Below, one piece after another: positions 1 through 8,431 of a DNA stretch of 64,000 nucleotides. A program made the translations under genes and the position numbers. Each line of letters opens with the position of its first letter. Positions within the stretch are counted from its first letter, which is position 1. The stretch comes from Clostridia bacterium (GTDB lineage: Bacteria > Bacillota > Clostridia > Lachnospirales > Lachnospiraceae): positions 1-64,000 of the forward strand of contig SAAB01000004.1 in assembly GCA_009929615.1 (NCBI GenBank), read 5' to 3'. The notes below the pieces were generated by a model. The model searched no databases and was not told the DNA's origin. It was given only the letters and a program-made list of their open reading frames with translations.

Positions 1-115
1 TACACAGTATGTACGTTTGAAATGAAAGCCGCTGACGTTATATGTAAAGCCCTGTCACTCACTCACACGCGAATAGACACTGTTTTTACTATATACTCCG
101 TAGAGGCGTTTTATT

Positions 116-1090
116 TTATTTCGACAGATATTTAATATTAGACTCTATCAAATAAGTAAGCCTACGGCCATTTCTAACCGTCAGCAGTATAATCACCACA
201 AAAATTACGGCAAGTATAAAAAATATTAGAGCAGTACTTTTTATAATATATTTAATATAATTGGATTTAAGATCATTTCCCGACTTCCAAGCAGAAAGAG
301 GATTTGAAGCAAGCGCACCAGACTTGTAACCAATGTCATAAATATGGTAATCAATAGCTTTATAAAGTTGTGAATCAAACAGTGTGTTTTTGTCTTTGAC
401 ACTATCCTCTTTATATTCAGGCATTAACAAAACCAAGTTTCCAAGATGATTTTTATAATTGCTATCAGATACTTTTTCAGCAGTAATTATTACACCTCTG
501 AGTAACAGGCCATCGATATCTCCCAGTTTTTTTGCAGTAGCTGGTTTAGGATCTGCAAGTGCTTTTTCAACTGACTTTCTTAGTAAACTCCCTCTGTCTC
601 CATAGATTTCATACAAAGAGTCCAAGTCTCCAGTTTTCATAGCAGTACTTATTTTGTCGGTATTGTATTTATAATTATGAGGCTCATCACCAAATGCAGC
701 AATAAATAAATTAAACCCTACAAACAATACTATGCAACTTGTCATTATCTCAAGTTGTAAACCATTCCCATTAATAATTGCCCCTAGTATTACAATCAAT
801 ATACATACACCCACACCAACTCTTCCATATATGGAAATAAATGATCCTATCGTATCAAAAGCATTTTCAGGAACTAACTCATTGGAGCGTAGAATGTTGA
901 ATATATCGTCAGAAACCTGTTTGACTTGCTCATCTACTGGCATGTCTGATGGAATACAAAACCATAATATTAGAAATATAATAGCGAAGATTAGAGATAT
1001 AGCTAAGGTAAAATATATAGCTCTATCACGCTTCCGTCTAATAGCATTCTCAACATCATCATATGGATTACTTTGTCTGATTCTAGCCAT
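116..1090 (-). CDS. KlaC/TelB-like inner-membrane protein
   Basis: This 324-residue protein has one hydrophobic segment near residues 24-46, a hydrophobic block around 88-135 that can hold two more, and a C-terminal segment near 290-315. The rest looks soluble. I place the start at 1090 because GAGG lies a few bases upstream of that ATG. The earlier in-frame start would run back over the end of the telA-like gene. It is the last gene of a three-gene operon whose middle member is TelA-like. In RK2 the operon klaA-klaB(telA)-klaC(telB) has the same order and very similar lengths, and klaC/telB is the membrane member. The assignment rests on synteny and size, not on motifs I can recognise. In RK2 the operon is linked to tellurite resistance and to host lethality when overexpressed. 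Confidence 0.6.
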   Translation of the reverse strand: MARIRQSNPYDDVENAIRRKRDRAIYFTLAISLIFAIIFLILWFCIPSDMPVDEQVKQVSDDIFNILRSNELVPENAFDTIGSFISIYGRVGVGVCILIVILGAIINGNGLQLEIMTSCIVLFVGFNLFIAAFGDEPHNYKYNTDKISTAMKTGDLDSLYEIYGDRGSLLRKSVEKALADPKPATAKKLGDIDGLLLRGVIITAEKVSDSNYKNHLGNLVLLMPEYKEDSVKDKNTLFDSQLYKAIDYHIYDIGYKSGALASNPLSAWKSGNDLKSNYIKYIIKSTALIFFILAVIFVVIILLTVRNGRRLTYLIESNIKYLSK

Positions 1091-1113
1091 AGCACATCCT
1101 CTAAATTTAACTA

Positions 1114-2229
1114 TTATTTGGAAGACAGTTCTTTTGCTACCATAAAACGCTTCTCCTTCCATTGCGCTGCGCGAGCTTCAAGCTGGGTATGTTGCGTCTT
1201 GGCTCGGTCGTGGATTTTTTTAATTTCTCGACCGGCCTCATTGATCTGGTTTGATATGTAATCAATTGTCTCAACATCATATACAGTACGATTAGCTGTT
1301 TTGGCTACACGAATACTGCTCTCTTTTACTAACAAAGCTTGACGTCTGGCTTGTTGATTTACAGAATCACCAATTGCCTGAATCAGTAATGAGCTTTTAT
1401 CACTCCTTTCGGCCTGGTCAATAATAAGATGGCTGCGTTTAGAAGATGGTATCGTTACTTTAATAATAGTTTCAAACTGGTCTACCATCGAGAGGTTATT
1501 GAACTTCATCATTTTCATCATCTTTAGGTCTTCAAATGCCTTTTGTTGTTCCGTGATCATGTCATTTCGACGTTTTGTTATGAGGGCGATTTGATGTTCA
1601 ATATTCATTGCTTCCATGCTCAGCATGGTATTATCAGGCTGATTTTTTAGTTCCTTACGAATAGAAGCCTGAACTGTTTGTAACTTCTCCAGAATGTAAT
1701 AGGCAGCTACAATGTTAACCCCTGTATTTTTTACACTAGTTAAAGCTTGGTCATACATTCCATCAATATTTTTATTCATTTCAAACAACCCCTCCGATAT
1801 GCTTTCGATATCCGAGGTTAAAATATCGATTTGTCCTTTAACTGAATCAAATCTTGACATTGCACTAAAATGAAGACCGATGGCTTTCATTATGAAAGGC
1901 CCAACATACGGTATCCGTGACAGTTTCTTTTGAAGATAACTTGGTTCGACTGCATTACTGACTTCACGAGCCAGTGCAACAATCTCATTCAGAGTCTCTC
2001 CCTTCTTGCCCTGAGATGATGAGCTGACGCTGAGAAGGAGGTTATCAAGATAATTAATATCAGTAGTGTCCTCCAATCGTCCAAAGTTATGCGCGGCATC
2101 AATATCACCAATCTGGAAAGATCTGACTGCATCTTTTATTGATGATTCCATACTTACATCAACAGCATATTTATCAAATTCCTTAGCCACTTTGACATCT
2201 AATATATCAATACTATTTATGATCTTCAT
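1114..2229 (-). CDS. telA: TelA/KlaB-family toxic-anion resistance protein
   Basis: This 371-residue protein is mostly helical and cytoplasmic, with no signal peptide. It resembles the TelA family (toxic anion resistance; RK2 KlaB/TelA, 378 residues). It has the family's conserved region around residues 100-125 (SRIPYVGPF..KAIGLHFSA), a long helical middle and a Lys/Arg-rich C-terminal helix. TelA proteins are linked to tellurite and colicin/phage tolerance, but their biochemistry is not settled. AAGGTGAG precedes the ATG at 2229. It is the middle gene of the operon, 6 bases after the upstream gene's stop and 23 bases before the next start. The family call is fairly firm; the physiological role on this plasmid is unknown. 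Confidence 0.75.
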   Translation of the reverse strand: MKIINSIDILDVKVAKEFDKYAVDVSMESSIKDAVRSFQIGDIDAAHNFGRLEDTTDINYLDNLLLSVSSSSQGKKGETLNEIVALAREVSNAVEPSYLQKKLSRIPYVGPFIMKAIGLHFSAMSRFDSVKGQIDILTSDIESISEGLFEMNKNIDGMYDQALTSVKNTGVNIVAAYYILEKLQTVQASIRKELKNQPDNTMLSMEAMNIEHQIALITKRRNDMITEQQKAFEDLKMMKMMKFNNLSMVDQFETIIKVTIPSSKRSHLIIDQAERSDKSSLLIQAIGDSVNQQARRQALLVKESSIRVAKTANRTVYDVETIDYISNQINEAGREIKKIHDRAKTQHTQLEARAAQWKEKRFMVAKELSSK

Positions 2230-2235
2230 GTTATC

Positions 2236-3006
2236 TCACCTTATGTTCTTATTTAATTTATTGACCAGCTTCTTGAATTTTTCATGAGCCACTTCATCAA
2301 TACCACTACAAACACCACTGGCGTTGATGTTCTTAGCCTGCCCTTCCCACATAGGTAATAAATTATCTTTAATATCTCGAAGGCTATCTTTTACATCGAC
2401 AGCTGTTTCATAGCTCATTTGTGCTTGAACCTGACTTAGTTTTAAACCAACAAGAACTCCCTGAAAGTTATTAACTCTTATCCGTAGCCTGTTAATTGCC
2501 ATATATTCATTGCTTGTGACACTATAGTCACACTCGTTCTTATTTTTCAGATATGACTCAACAACATCTATGAAAACCTCTAGCTGATGAATATCTTGCG
2601 CATAGATTGCCTCCAAACCCTTCGTGATTTCAGCATGAGCGGTTAGCATTTTGAAATGATCAGGTATCCGTTCGCATAGTTTCATAACTACTTTGTTATA
2701 AATATCTAGCTGGGCTTTCCGTAAGATTTCGGAACCTGTTAAATGATCGAACATCCGACGAAAAAGATTCTTTTTTCCCTTTGAGAAATTGACTTCCGCT
2801 TTTGTCATTGCGTCTATGAGATGGTAAATTTCATCTAAGAGCGACTTTTCAATATCACTCATCTTAACTGCTTCATCAATTGACATTTCATGCCCATTGA
2901 TGTTGAGGACACATTTTTGATTTGAAATAAGCTCTGGCCCAAATCTATCGTAACTTAATGGGTCTTTAACAAAGGCTTCAACCATCTTAGTGGCATCACT
3001 GCTCAT
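2236..3006 (-). CDS. KlaA-like protein, first gene of kla operon
   Basis: This is a 256-residue soluble helical protein with no recognisable motif. The start at 3006 is chosen because GGAG lies 7 bases before that ATG; an in-frame ATG at 3045 lacks a ribosome-binding site. Its length nearly equals RK2 KlaA (257 residues) and it occupies the same position ahead of the TelA-like gene, so I infer a KlaA counterpart. A CAAAACG-type box on the minus strand (3085-3106) lies about 80 bases upstream of the start. The operon may therefore belong to the same regulon as the transfer genes. The gene is divergent from the plus-strand gene at 3177. Confidence 0.55.
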   Translation of the reverse strand: MSSDATKMVEAFVKDPLSYDRFGPELISNQKCVLNINGHEMSIDEAVKMSDIEKSLLDEIYHLIDAMTKAEVNFSKGKKNLFRRMFDHLTGSEILRKAQLDIYNKVVMKLCERIPDHFKMLTAHAEITKGLEAIYAQDIHQLEVFIDVVESYLKNKNECDYSVTSNEYMAINRLRIRVNNFQGVLVGLKLSQVQAQMSYETAVDVKDSLRDIKDNLLPMWEGQAKNINASGVCSGIDEVAHEKFKKLVNKLNKNIR

Positions 3007-3084
3007 TTCAATTCTCCACAAATTTCGATAGAAAAAATTTACCATGTTCTCTTAAACTATCGAAATTCCTGACCATATAATGTC

Positions 3085-3106
3085 CGTTTTTCGGGGTCGT
3101 TTTGCG
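3085..3106 (-). promoter_or_regulatory. Candidate activator box before kla operon
   Basis: The minus strand reads CGCAAAACGACCCCGAAAAA. This matches the CAAAACG(T/A)CCCC core seen upstream of relaxase, traF/H/G and at 63171. It ends about 80 bases before the klaA-like start, a normal position for an activator-dependent promoter. Binding is inferred from the repeated motif only. Confidence 0.4.
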
Positions 3107-3176
3107 TTCAAAAAAAGTCGGAGAAAATTTGTCTGTCTATAAGATGGTGTAAACAAGTATAACTATGGTGGATTTC

Positions 3177-3593
3177 ATGGTTAAATTTATACCCATTATG
3201 GTGGTAGCGGGCAGAACGCAGGCCAACTCTATTGCCAGGTTTCTACTGGATTCAGTGCTGGTGTGGTCATTATTGTGCTGGCTCAATACAATTATTCCAT
3301 TCTATGTGCCGTTGGTAATAACCATTACAACATGCACAATTTATGCACGAGTTGGTTATAAAGTATTTTTCAAGCCGTTAACCTTCATGAAAACTAGAAG
3401 TTTTTATGTCGATGCTGAAAAACCAACAGTTCAACTCAATTACACATTAGCTGGTGGGCAGGCGAACCAATTTTTCACTTTAGCCCAAAAAACCACCAGC
3501 ATCCATTTTGTTTACCTTTTCACCTGTCTCGTATACCTGTTTTTGGGTAAATCGCTCTCTAATTACGCAAAAAATATTAAGCGTGGTATATAA
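3177..3593 (+). CDS. Small multi-spanning membrane protein, unknown
   Basis: This protein of about 138 residues has two hydrophobic segments in the first half (roughly residues 20-50) and another near the C-terminus. There is no recognisable domain. Two in-frame ATGs exist, at 3165 and 3177. GGTGG lies before 3177 and nothing useful precedes 3165, so I use 3177. The stop lies 4 bases before the LepB-like gene start, so the two are co-transcribed. Its position beside a plasmid-borne signal peptidase suggests a role in envelope processing, but nothing in the sequence proves it. Confidence 0.5.
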   Translation: MVKFIPIMVVAGRTQANSIARFLLDSVLVWSLLCWLNTIIPFYVPLVITITTCTIYARVGYKVFFKPLTFMKTRSFYVDAEKPTVQLNYTLAGGQANQFFTLAQKTTSIHFVYLFTCLVYLFLGKSLSNYAKNIKRGI

Positions 3594-3597
3594 CTCC

Positions 3598-4326
3598 ATG
3601 AAACCGTTAATTATTGTTTTTATCATCTCTGCACTTTACCTCTCTTATCAGCTGATAAGGTCTCGTCGTCCAAAACATTGGTTGATAGTTTCCTCCTCAT
3701 TGTCGCTTGCGGTTATTGTGTCCTTTCAGTTTCTCGGCGGTGTATTCCTGATCCCGACAGAATCCATGTACCCAACTATAAAACCTGGAGACTTGGTTAT
3801 CGCTCAGCGTGTAGGTGGTTTATTCGATCATCGCGCTATTAGGCGTGGGGACGTACTCGTTTTTAACGCCCCTTCTGTTCCCGGCGTTTACTATGTCAAA
3901 CGCGTATTAGGTATTCCTGGCGATACCGTCACATACAACGAAGAGAAAATCTTCTCGATAAACGGTAAACAAAACGGAAACCAGATTAAAAAAGATGGTT
4001 TTACTACTCAATACCAGGCAGATACCGACACTGCCGGTCAAAGTTATATCTTCCAGACAGATAACCGTATCGGCTACGTGAAAACGGGTAAGAAATGGAT
4101 CATTCCCGAAGGATACTACTTTATGGCCGGTGATAACCGAGACCATTCGCTTGATTCCCGTTACTGGGACAATCCCCCTGGCACACCTAGGAACCTCAGA
4201 GGTCTCATTCCCCATGATAGTCTCGTAGGGCGAGTAAATTTCAGGATCGTCAATTTAGGCTTTCTGGCGCGTGGGGATTCAGGTGACCGTTCCATTAAAC
4301 AACGACAGCAGCCGCATCAAAGGTAA
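3598..4326 (+). CDS. LepB-like signal peptidase I (S26 family)
   Basis: This 242-residue inner-membrane protease carries the S26 signatures. There are two N-terminal hydrophobic stretches (residues 3-18 and 28-50). The catalytic serine lies in PTESMYPT at Ser56, and the catalytic lysine in YVKRVLGIPGD at Lys101. The terminal box MAGDNRDHSLDSRYW is near residues 178-192. I chose the ATG at 3598 over an earlier in-frame ATG that runs inside the previous gene. Plasmid-borne S26 enzymes usually mature conjugative pilin or other Tra precursors. The pilin candidate at 9994 has a typical signal-peptidase site (AHA before Ser29), so it is a plausible substrate. A second, divergent S26 protein is at 31960. 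Confidence 0.85.
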   Translation: MKPLIIVFIISALYLSYQLIRSRRPKHWLIVSSSLSLAVIVSFQFLGGVFLIPTESMYPTIKPGDLVIAQRVGGLFDHRAIRRGDVLVFNAPSVPGVYYVKRVLGIPGDTVTYNEEKIFSINGKQNGNQIKKDGFTTQYQADTDTAGQSYIFQTDNRIGYVKTGKKWIIPEGYYFMAGDNRDHSLDSRYWDNPPGTPRNLRGLIPHDSLVGRVNFRIVNLGFLARGDSGDRSIKQRQQPHQR

Positions 4327-4332
4327 TCAGTC

Positions 4333-4968
4333 ATGATGATCGAAACCTTTTACAAAACCAATAATGTGGAGGTCAGAAGCACTTACGAGGAGGTACTATC
4401 TGCCTACCAATTGTGGTTCAGGTTAACAAACCAGCTCTGTAACGATGAAGGATTCGAAGGTTTTACTGCTCATGATTTTTGTGTGCCTGATTTGTTTCTG
4501 CGATCAGTCGAATGCCATATCCAACGTGTGTCTGGTTTCCGTCAATTCAAAGAGCAATGCTTAATTAGCCCCGACAATACTATTCCTTTTGCCCTAAGAA
4601 CAGACCATGAACATGGCTCTGCGCTATTCAATAGGTTTAATGATATATCGAAGTCTGCACTGACATCGCTGGGTATCGATCCAATACGCTTTGGTAACCC
4701 ACCATTTGGTTTTGCGAAGGCTGTATTTTCGATTCTGAAAATTCACCATGAAGCAAAATTAAATGGATTAGTTGGGTACAGCCAGTTGTGGGCACTTGAA
4801 AACCAGTTCGACGAAATCCTGTTTGTTTGTTCTCTACCCGTAGCAGGCTGCGGGAGAATTCCATTTTATGAGGCTCCAGCCATCCCTCCTTACTGGATAC
4901 CCATCACGGGAACTGAAGCCATCGACCTCTTTAATACCCACAACACCAAAATGAGGAAGAGAGAATGA
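4333..4968 (+). CDS. Hypothetical protein, 211 aa
   Basis: I do not recognise this protein. It is soluble, with several Cys and aromatic residues and no signal peptide or membrane segment. It starts 7 bases after the LepB-like gene stop, with AAAGG upstream. Its stop overlaps the next start (ATGA at 4965), so it is translationally coupled to the lipoprotein gene. Codon use matches the neighbours. Confidence 0.55.
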   Translation: MMIETFYKTNNVEVRSTYEEVLSAYQLWFRLTNQLCNDEGFEGFTAHDFCVPDLFLRSVECHIQRVSGFRQFKEQCLISPDNTIPFALRTDHEHGSALFNRFNDISKSALTSLGIDPIRFGNPPFGFAKAVFSILKIHHEAKLNGLVGYSQLWALENQFDEILFVCSLPVAGCGRIPFYEAPAIPPYWIPITGTEAIDLFNTHNTKMRKRE

Positions 4969-5273
4969 AATCTATCACGACTGTTCTTTTATGCTTCCTT
5001 ATCCTGGGTTGTGGAAGTCGGGATAAATTACCAATTCCCGCAACCAAGGCAATAAACGCGCTTCCAGATGCGATGGCAACCCTTTCTAATGCTGGTCTCT
5101 GGAATGAAAATGAACTTTCTGGCGCTGAATTCCTTGAAAACAGTGACAGAAGTATGATAGTTGCGAACTTAACGAGCGTTCCATGCAGAATGGTGTTCAG
5201 TTACGTCAAGACTTCAAATCATCCTTATTGGATGCCGAGCCAAATTGCTTGTGAGGGAGATGAGAATGATTAA
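4965..5273 (+). CDS. Small lipoprotein, 102 aa
   Basis: The N-terminus is a lipoprotein signal: a short positive start, a hydrophobic core and the lipobox LILGC with Cys16. The mature part of about 86 residues has no motif I recognise. Small lipoproteins in tra regions often serve entry exclusion or anchor the secretion channel; neither role can be assigned here. It overlaps the preceding gene by 4 bases. No clear terminator follows. Confidence 0.6.
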   Translation: MKSITTVLLCFLILGCGSRDKLPIPATKAINALPDAMATLSNAGLWNENELSGAEFLENSDRSMIVANLTSVPCRMVFSYVKTSNHPYWMPSQIACEGDEND

Positions 5274-5352
5274 CTAGATACACTGATATGCTTCGTCAAT
5301 CGCTACACGGTGGTATTCTGTTATACAGGCCTGTAAAGTGTATGAGGAAACC

Positions 5353-5721
5353 ATGAACTCTCTACTCCAGCGTGTTGTGATTTACGCCATTGTGATTCTG
5401 ATATGTAGCGTTTATTGCGTTCTGTACTTTGTGCCGCTCACTTCCATAAAGACGATCAACGCCATAGGCATTGCAAACTTAGTGGTACTGGCGTTACTCA
5501 CATGGTTGTTAGTAAGACCACGGTTGTTCCAATTGTGGGGTGGGTATCTTGTACTGTCAGCAATTTATTTAGGTGCGATTTACCCTGATTTTCCATATGT
5601 TGAAGAAATCATCGTTTATACATTTGCCCTGATTTGTTTATCAGTCATGTTTTACGATGTATTCATTGATAACTGTAATGGGATACTGAGGCGCACCTTT
5701 CTTAGAATTAATTCTGAATGA
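5353..5721 (+). CDS. Small polytopic membrane protein, unknown
   Basis: This protein of about 122 residues has three to four hydrophobic segments across almost its whole length. The start at 5353 is preferred because GAGG lies 5 bases upstream; a GTG at 5338 is possible. The stop overlaps the next gene's start (ATGA at 5718), so it is coupled to the membrane-anchored Mrr-type nuclease. Inference: the two may act together at the membrane. No family was recognised. Confidence 0.55.
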   Translation: MNSLLQRVVIYAIVILICSVYCVLYFVPLTSIKTINAIGIANLVVLALLTWLLVRPRLFQLWGGYLVLSAIYLGAIYPDFPYVEEIIVYTFALICLSVMFYDVFIDNCNGILRRTFLRINSE

Positions 5722-6812
5722 ATGGTGACCATATGGTTTTTAGAAAATTGGCAGCAAAAGGAATGTCCCGATGCGCCAAATTCCAGTGGTGCTTTTTCCT
5801 GCTAGCGTCATTAGCTTTATTCTTTCTACATGATGGCCCGTTGGTCATTGCGGGCCTCTTTATTACACAATTGTCTCTCCAGATGTCGATGACCCGTACA
5901 GGAAAGGAAGTCTTCGGCGTTATTTTTAATATCCAGTCATGGAGAAACAGTGGTGCTAGCCAGCAAACCTATTTTTTCCGGTGGTATATCGGCTTCCCGA
6001 TTTCCTGCTTGCTATATATTCTTTCTCTTACTAATTATGTGTACGTTCCAGGCGATTTGTATTATCAGTTTATTGCAAGCAGTACTGATGACCTAGCACT
6101 CGTAATGAATCGTTTTGCTGTAGGCGTGAGTAACATACTCCCTGAAATCCTTCGAGGCGCATCTCTAACCCTTTCGATGATGATGTTTGTCGCAACATTG
6201 CTAAAAAATGTACAACTTGCTGAAGTACGTCGAATTTACTCCTCCATTCAGGATGGAAATGATTCCCAGAAAATTCTCTCGAATATGACATGGGAGCAAT
6301 TCGAAAAGATTATAAGACTGCATTTCGAACTCAATGGCTACAAAGCAACTCTGACTAATACAGGAGCTGACGGCGGAGTCGACATTCTGCTGCAAAAAGA
6401 TGGTCGCCGCGAAATGGTACAGTGCAAATTATGGAAAACCAGCAAAGTAGGAGTCTCGGTAGTCCGCGAAATTTACGGTGTAGTGCAAGCCAATGCATAT
6501 GAGCGGGGTTATATCATCACCTCTGGGTTCTTTACTCAGGATGCATGGGAATTCGCTCTTAGCGCAAATGTTAAAGGAACATTATCGCTTATCGATGGTT
6601 CCAGACTTCTGAAAATAATCAAGGATAAAGAAATCCCCCCGCCTGCCACTGAGATAATAAATGTTGGTCCAGGTGAGAATCAAATATACGATCTTAATGT
6701 CATACCTAGCTGTCCCCGTTGCCATAGCAAAATGGTTAGAAGAATGTCGAATGGAAATTATTTCTATGGTTGCTCGGCTTACCCAATTTGTAAAGGAACC
6801 CGTAACCTCTAG
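5718..6812 (+). CDS. Membrane-anchored Mrr-type nuclease with zinc ribbon
   Basis: This 364-residue protein has three visible parts. The N-terminus holds hydrophobic segments at about residues 20-50 and 85-160. The middle (about 190-295) is a restriction-endonuclease-fold Mrr_cat domain: WEQFEKII, then GADGGVDILL and MVQCKLWK, which give the D...QxK metal-binding pattern. The C-terminus is a topoisomerase-type four-cysteine zinc ribbon (CPRC...GCSAYPIC). Enzymes of this class cleave DNA, often modified DNA, or act in DNA repair. A plasmid copy near the mating machinery could act on incoming or competing DNA. Two starts are possible, 5718 and 5733; the latter has GGTGA upstream. Confidence 0.8.
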   Translation: MNGDHMVFRKLAAKGMSRCAKFQWCFFLLASLALFFLHDGPLVIAGLFITQLSLQMSMTRTGKEVFGVIFNIQSWRNSGASQQTYFFRWYIGFPISCLLYILSLTNYVYVPGDLYYQFIASSTDDLALVMNRFAVGVSNILPEILRGASLTLSMMMFVATLLKNVQLAEVRRIYSSIQDGNDSQKILSNMTWEQFEKIIRLHFELNGYKATLTNTGADGGVDILLQKDGRREMVQCKLWKTSKVGVSVVREIYGVVQANAYERGYIITSGFFTQDAWEFALSANVKGTLSLIDGSRLLKIIKDKEIPPPATEIINVGPGENQIYDLNVIPSCPRCHSKMVRRMSNGNYFYGCSAYPICKGTRNL

Positions 6813-6838
6813 AAATCTATTTTCAAGAAAACCATCTC

Positions 6839-6867
6839 ATTTTGCGGTCGTTTTCAGGCCGCAAAAT
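6839..6867. repeat. Perfect 9-bp inverted repeat
   Basis: ATTTTGCGG and CCGCAAAAT are separated by 11 bases, just after the Mrr-type gene. The hairpin is strong but has no T-run, so it may be a Rho-independent-like pause, an mRNA end or an operator. The rest of the 230-base gap to the next gene shows no gene. Confidence 0.5.
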
Positions 6868-7044
6868 TTCGAGAGCTACCTCCCTCAAGATATAATCCGT
6901 TTATTATCGCGAGAGCATATTTTCCTAATCAATTCCGGGGCAACCATCTCACGCGATTATGGGGCTTTCCATATCATGCTCACTTTCATATACACCGTGA
7001 GTTGGGGCTTCGGCCAGAACGAATAGTGATCAACGAGGTTTTCA

Positions 7045-8373
7045 ATGACGAGTGAAAAACGTGGCACAAGTGCTGAATACGGCCAGGAGAAATTACGCGA
7101 ACGCGCAGCGCAGAATGCTGGAGATGAAACCCCCAGTGTTAAGGCGCGATTTTCTAAAAAAACCTTGAGTATCCTGGTTGCCGGTATCTTTGCGGTAAGC
7201 ACATTAGGCGCATTTATTTTAATGAATGGTAAACCAGACAAAGAACCGAACCTATCTATCGTCGAAGTTGCAAAGAGTGGGATCAGCGTTAACCCGGATA
7301 TTGCAAAACAACATGGTATCGATGTGGATGACGATGACCTTGATACCGATGAGGCTGGGCCTCAGCCAACACTGACACTTCCTATCACAAATAATGAACA
7401 GGAACCCGCATCAGCGCCCCCTGATGATGATAAAAGTGAACCTACTGTCACAAAGCAAGATAGCGCCGGTGTTTCCCCTGCATCGTCTGATAATCTTGGC
7501 GATCAGATGCTAAAAATGGCCACAACCACGCCACCAGCTAACCCGGATGCAAATTCACCAGTTGTATCTAAGTCAGATCCTGCTACGCAGTCATTGGTTG
7601 ACTCAATTAAGGCTGAACCTGGGTTTACTGACGGTAGCGAGGTTTCACAAAACGCAGAGCAACCTGGAACGGTTGAGATAACTCCTGCACAGGAAATCGC
7701 TAAAAAAGCACTATCTGGGGCCACTAGTGAAGCCCCGGCTTCAGCTCCAGTTACAGCAGAACCAAATCAACACGCTGCGGCGCAGACCAACCCGGTTCAA
7801 ACACCGCCATCACCTACCACACGTGATATTGCAGGTGTTGAAAACATCACTAAAGATACCTCTGGCCATCAAATTGACCCAGCTGAGTTCGGTTATACGG
7901 AACCCACTAAAACTACTGCTACGTCAGACTATAAAGCAGCATCAGAAGGCTATACAGCCCAACAGTTTGTTGTTCAGGAGAAGAATGCGCTTACTGGCGC
8001 TGACCTGGACTATAGTGGGCACTTTAAAACTGTTGAATACAATTCGCAGGGACAAAATACGGTATTCGTTTATTCAACCTTTTCATCAAAAGTATTCTTG
8101 TTACCATCGAAAGGTAAGGTCAACGTATACCTTTCTGATGAAAAAGGTTGGTCAGTCTCACTCCTCCCAGGAAATATCCTGCGGGTACAGCGTTCTGAAA
8201 ACAAGGGGGCATGGTCGCAGGCAACCGACCTCTTTGTACTCAATGGCGAAAACTCCTACTCGTTGATTCTTCAGGCTGTTGGCGATCCTGATAAACGAAC
8301 CGATTCCCTCAAATTCACAAAAAAGGAACTTTCTAAGCAAACGGACAAGTTGGCCAAAAAATCCAAAGCCTGA
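7045..8373 (+). CDS. Membrane-anchored protein with VirB9/TrbG-like C-terminal domain
   Basis: This 442-residue protein has a short cytoplasmic N-terminus, one membrane segment near residues 45-62 and a long Pro/Thr/Asp-rich stretch (about 70-290) typical of a periplasm-spanning linker. Its beta-rich C-terminal domain (about 300-415) has the strand pattern of the VirB9/TrbG N-domain, ending in ATDLFVLNGENSYSLIL where VirB9 proteins have a TNL.V...YxF.L strand. F-type systems use TraK for this position, and a TraK gene is present at 22002, so this would be an extra VirB9-like part. GAGG precedes the ATG. The domain call is by eye and needs a profile search. Confidence 0.55.
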   Translation: MTSEKRGTSAEYGQEKLRERAAQNAGDETPSVKARFSKKTLSILVAGIFAVSTLGAFILMNGKPDKEPNLSIVEVAKSGISVNPDIAKQHGIDVDDDDLDTDEAGPQPTLTLPITNNEQEPASAPPDDDKSEPTVTKQDSAGVSPASSDNLGDQMLKMATTTPPANPDANSPVVSKSDPATQSLVDSIKAEPGFTDGSEVSQNAEQPGTVEITPAQEIAKKALSGATSEAPASAPVTAEPNQHAAAQTNPVQTPPSPTTRDIAGVENITKDTSGHQIDPAEFGYTEPTKTTATSDYKAASEGYTAQQFVVQEKNALTGADLDYSGHFKTVEYNSQGQNTVFVYSTFSSKVFLLPSKGKVNVYLSDEKGWSVSLLPGNILRVQRSENKGAWSQATDLFVLNGENSYSLILQAVGDPDKRTDSLKFTKKELSKQTDKLAKKSKA

Positions 8374-8392
8374 CTGTTGAATTGAAAATACG

Positions 8393-8418
8393 AGCGCATC
8401 TTTGGTGCGCTTTTTTTT
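8393..8418 (+). terminator. Rho-independent terminator
   Basis: AGCGCA pairs with TGCGCT across a 7-base loop and is followed by eight Ts. It ends the transcription unit of the VirB9-like gene. Confidence 0.85.
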
Positions 8419-8431
8419 CGGGAGAAGTTAC

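Noticed and set aside
6661..7026. 121-codon plus-strand ORF overlapping the end of the Mrr-type gene
   Set aside because: It lies in another frame of a well-supported gene for half its length, has no ribosome-binding site and covers the hairpin at 6839.
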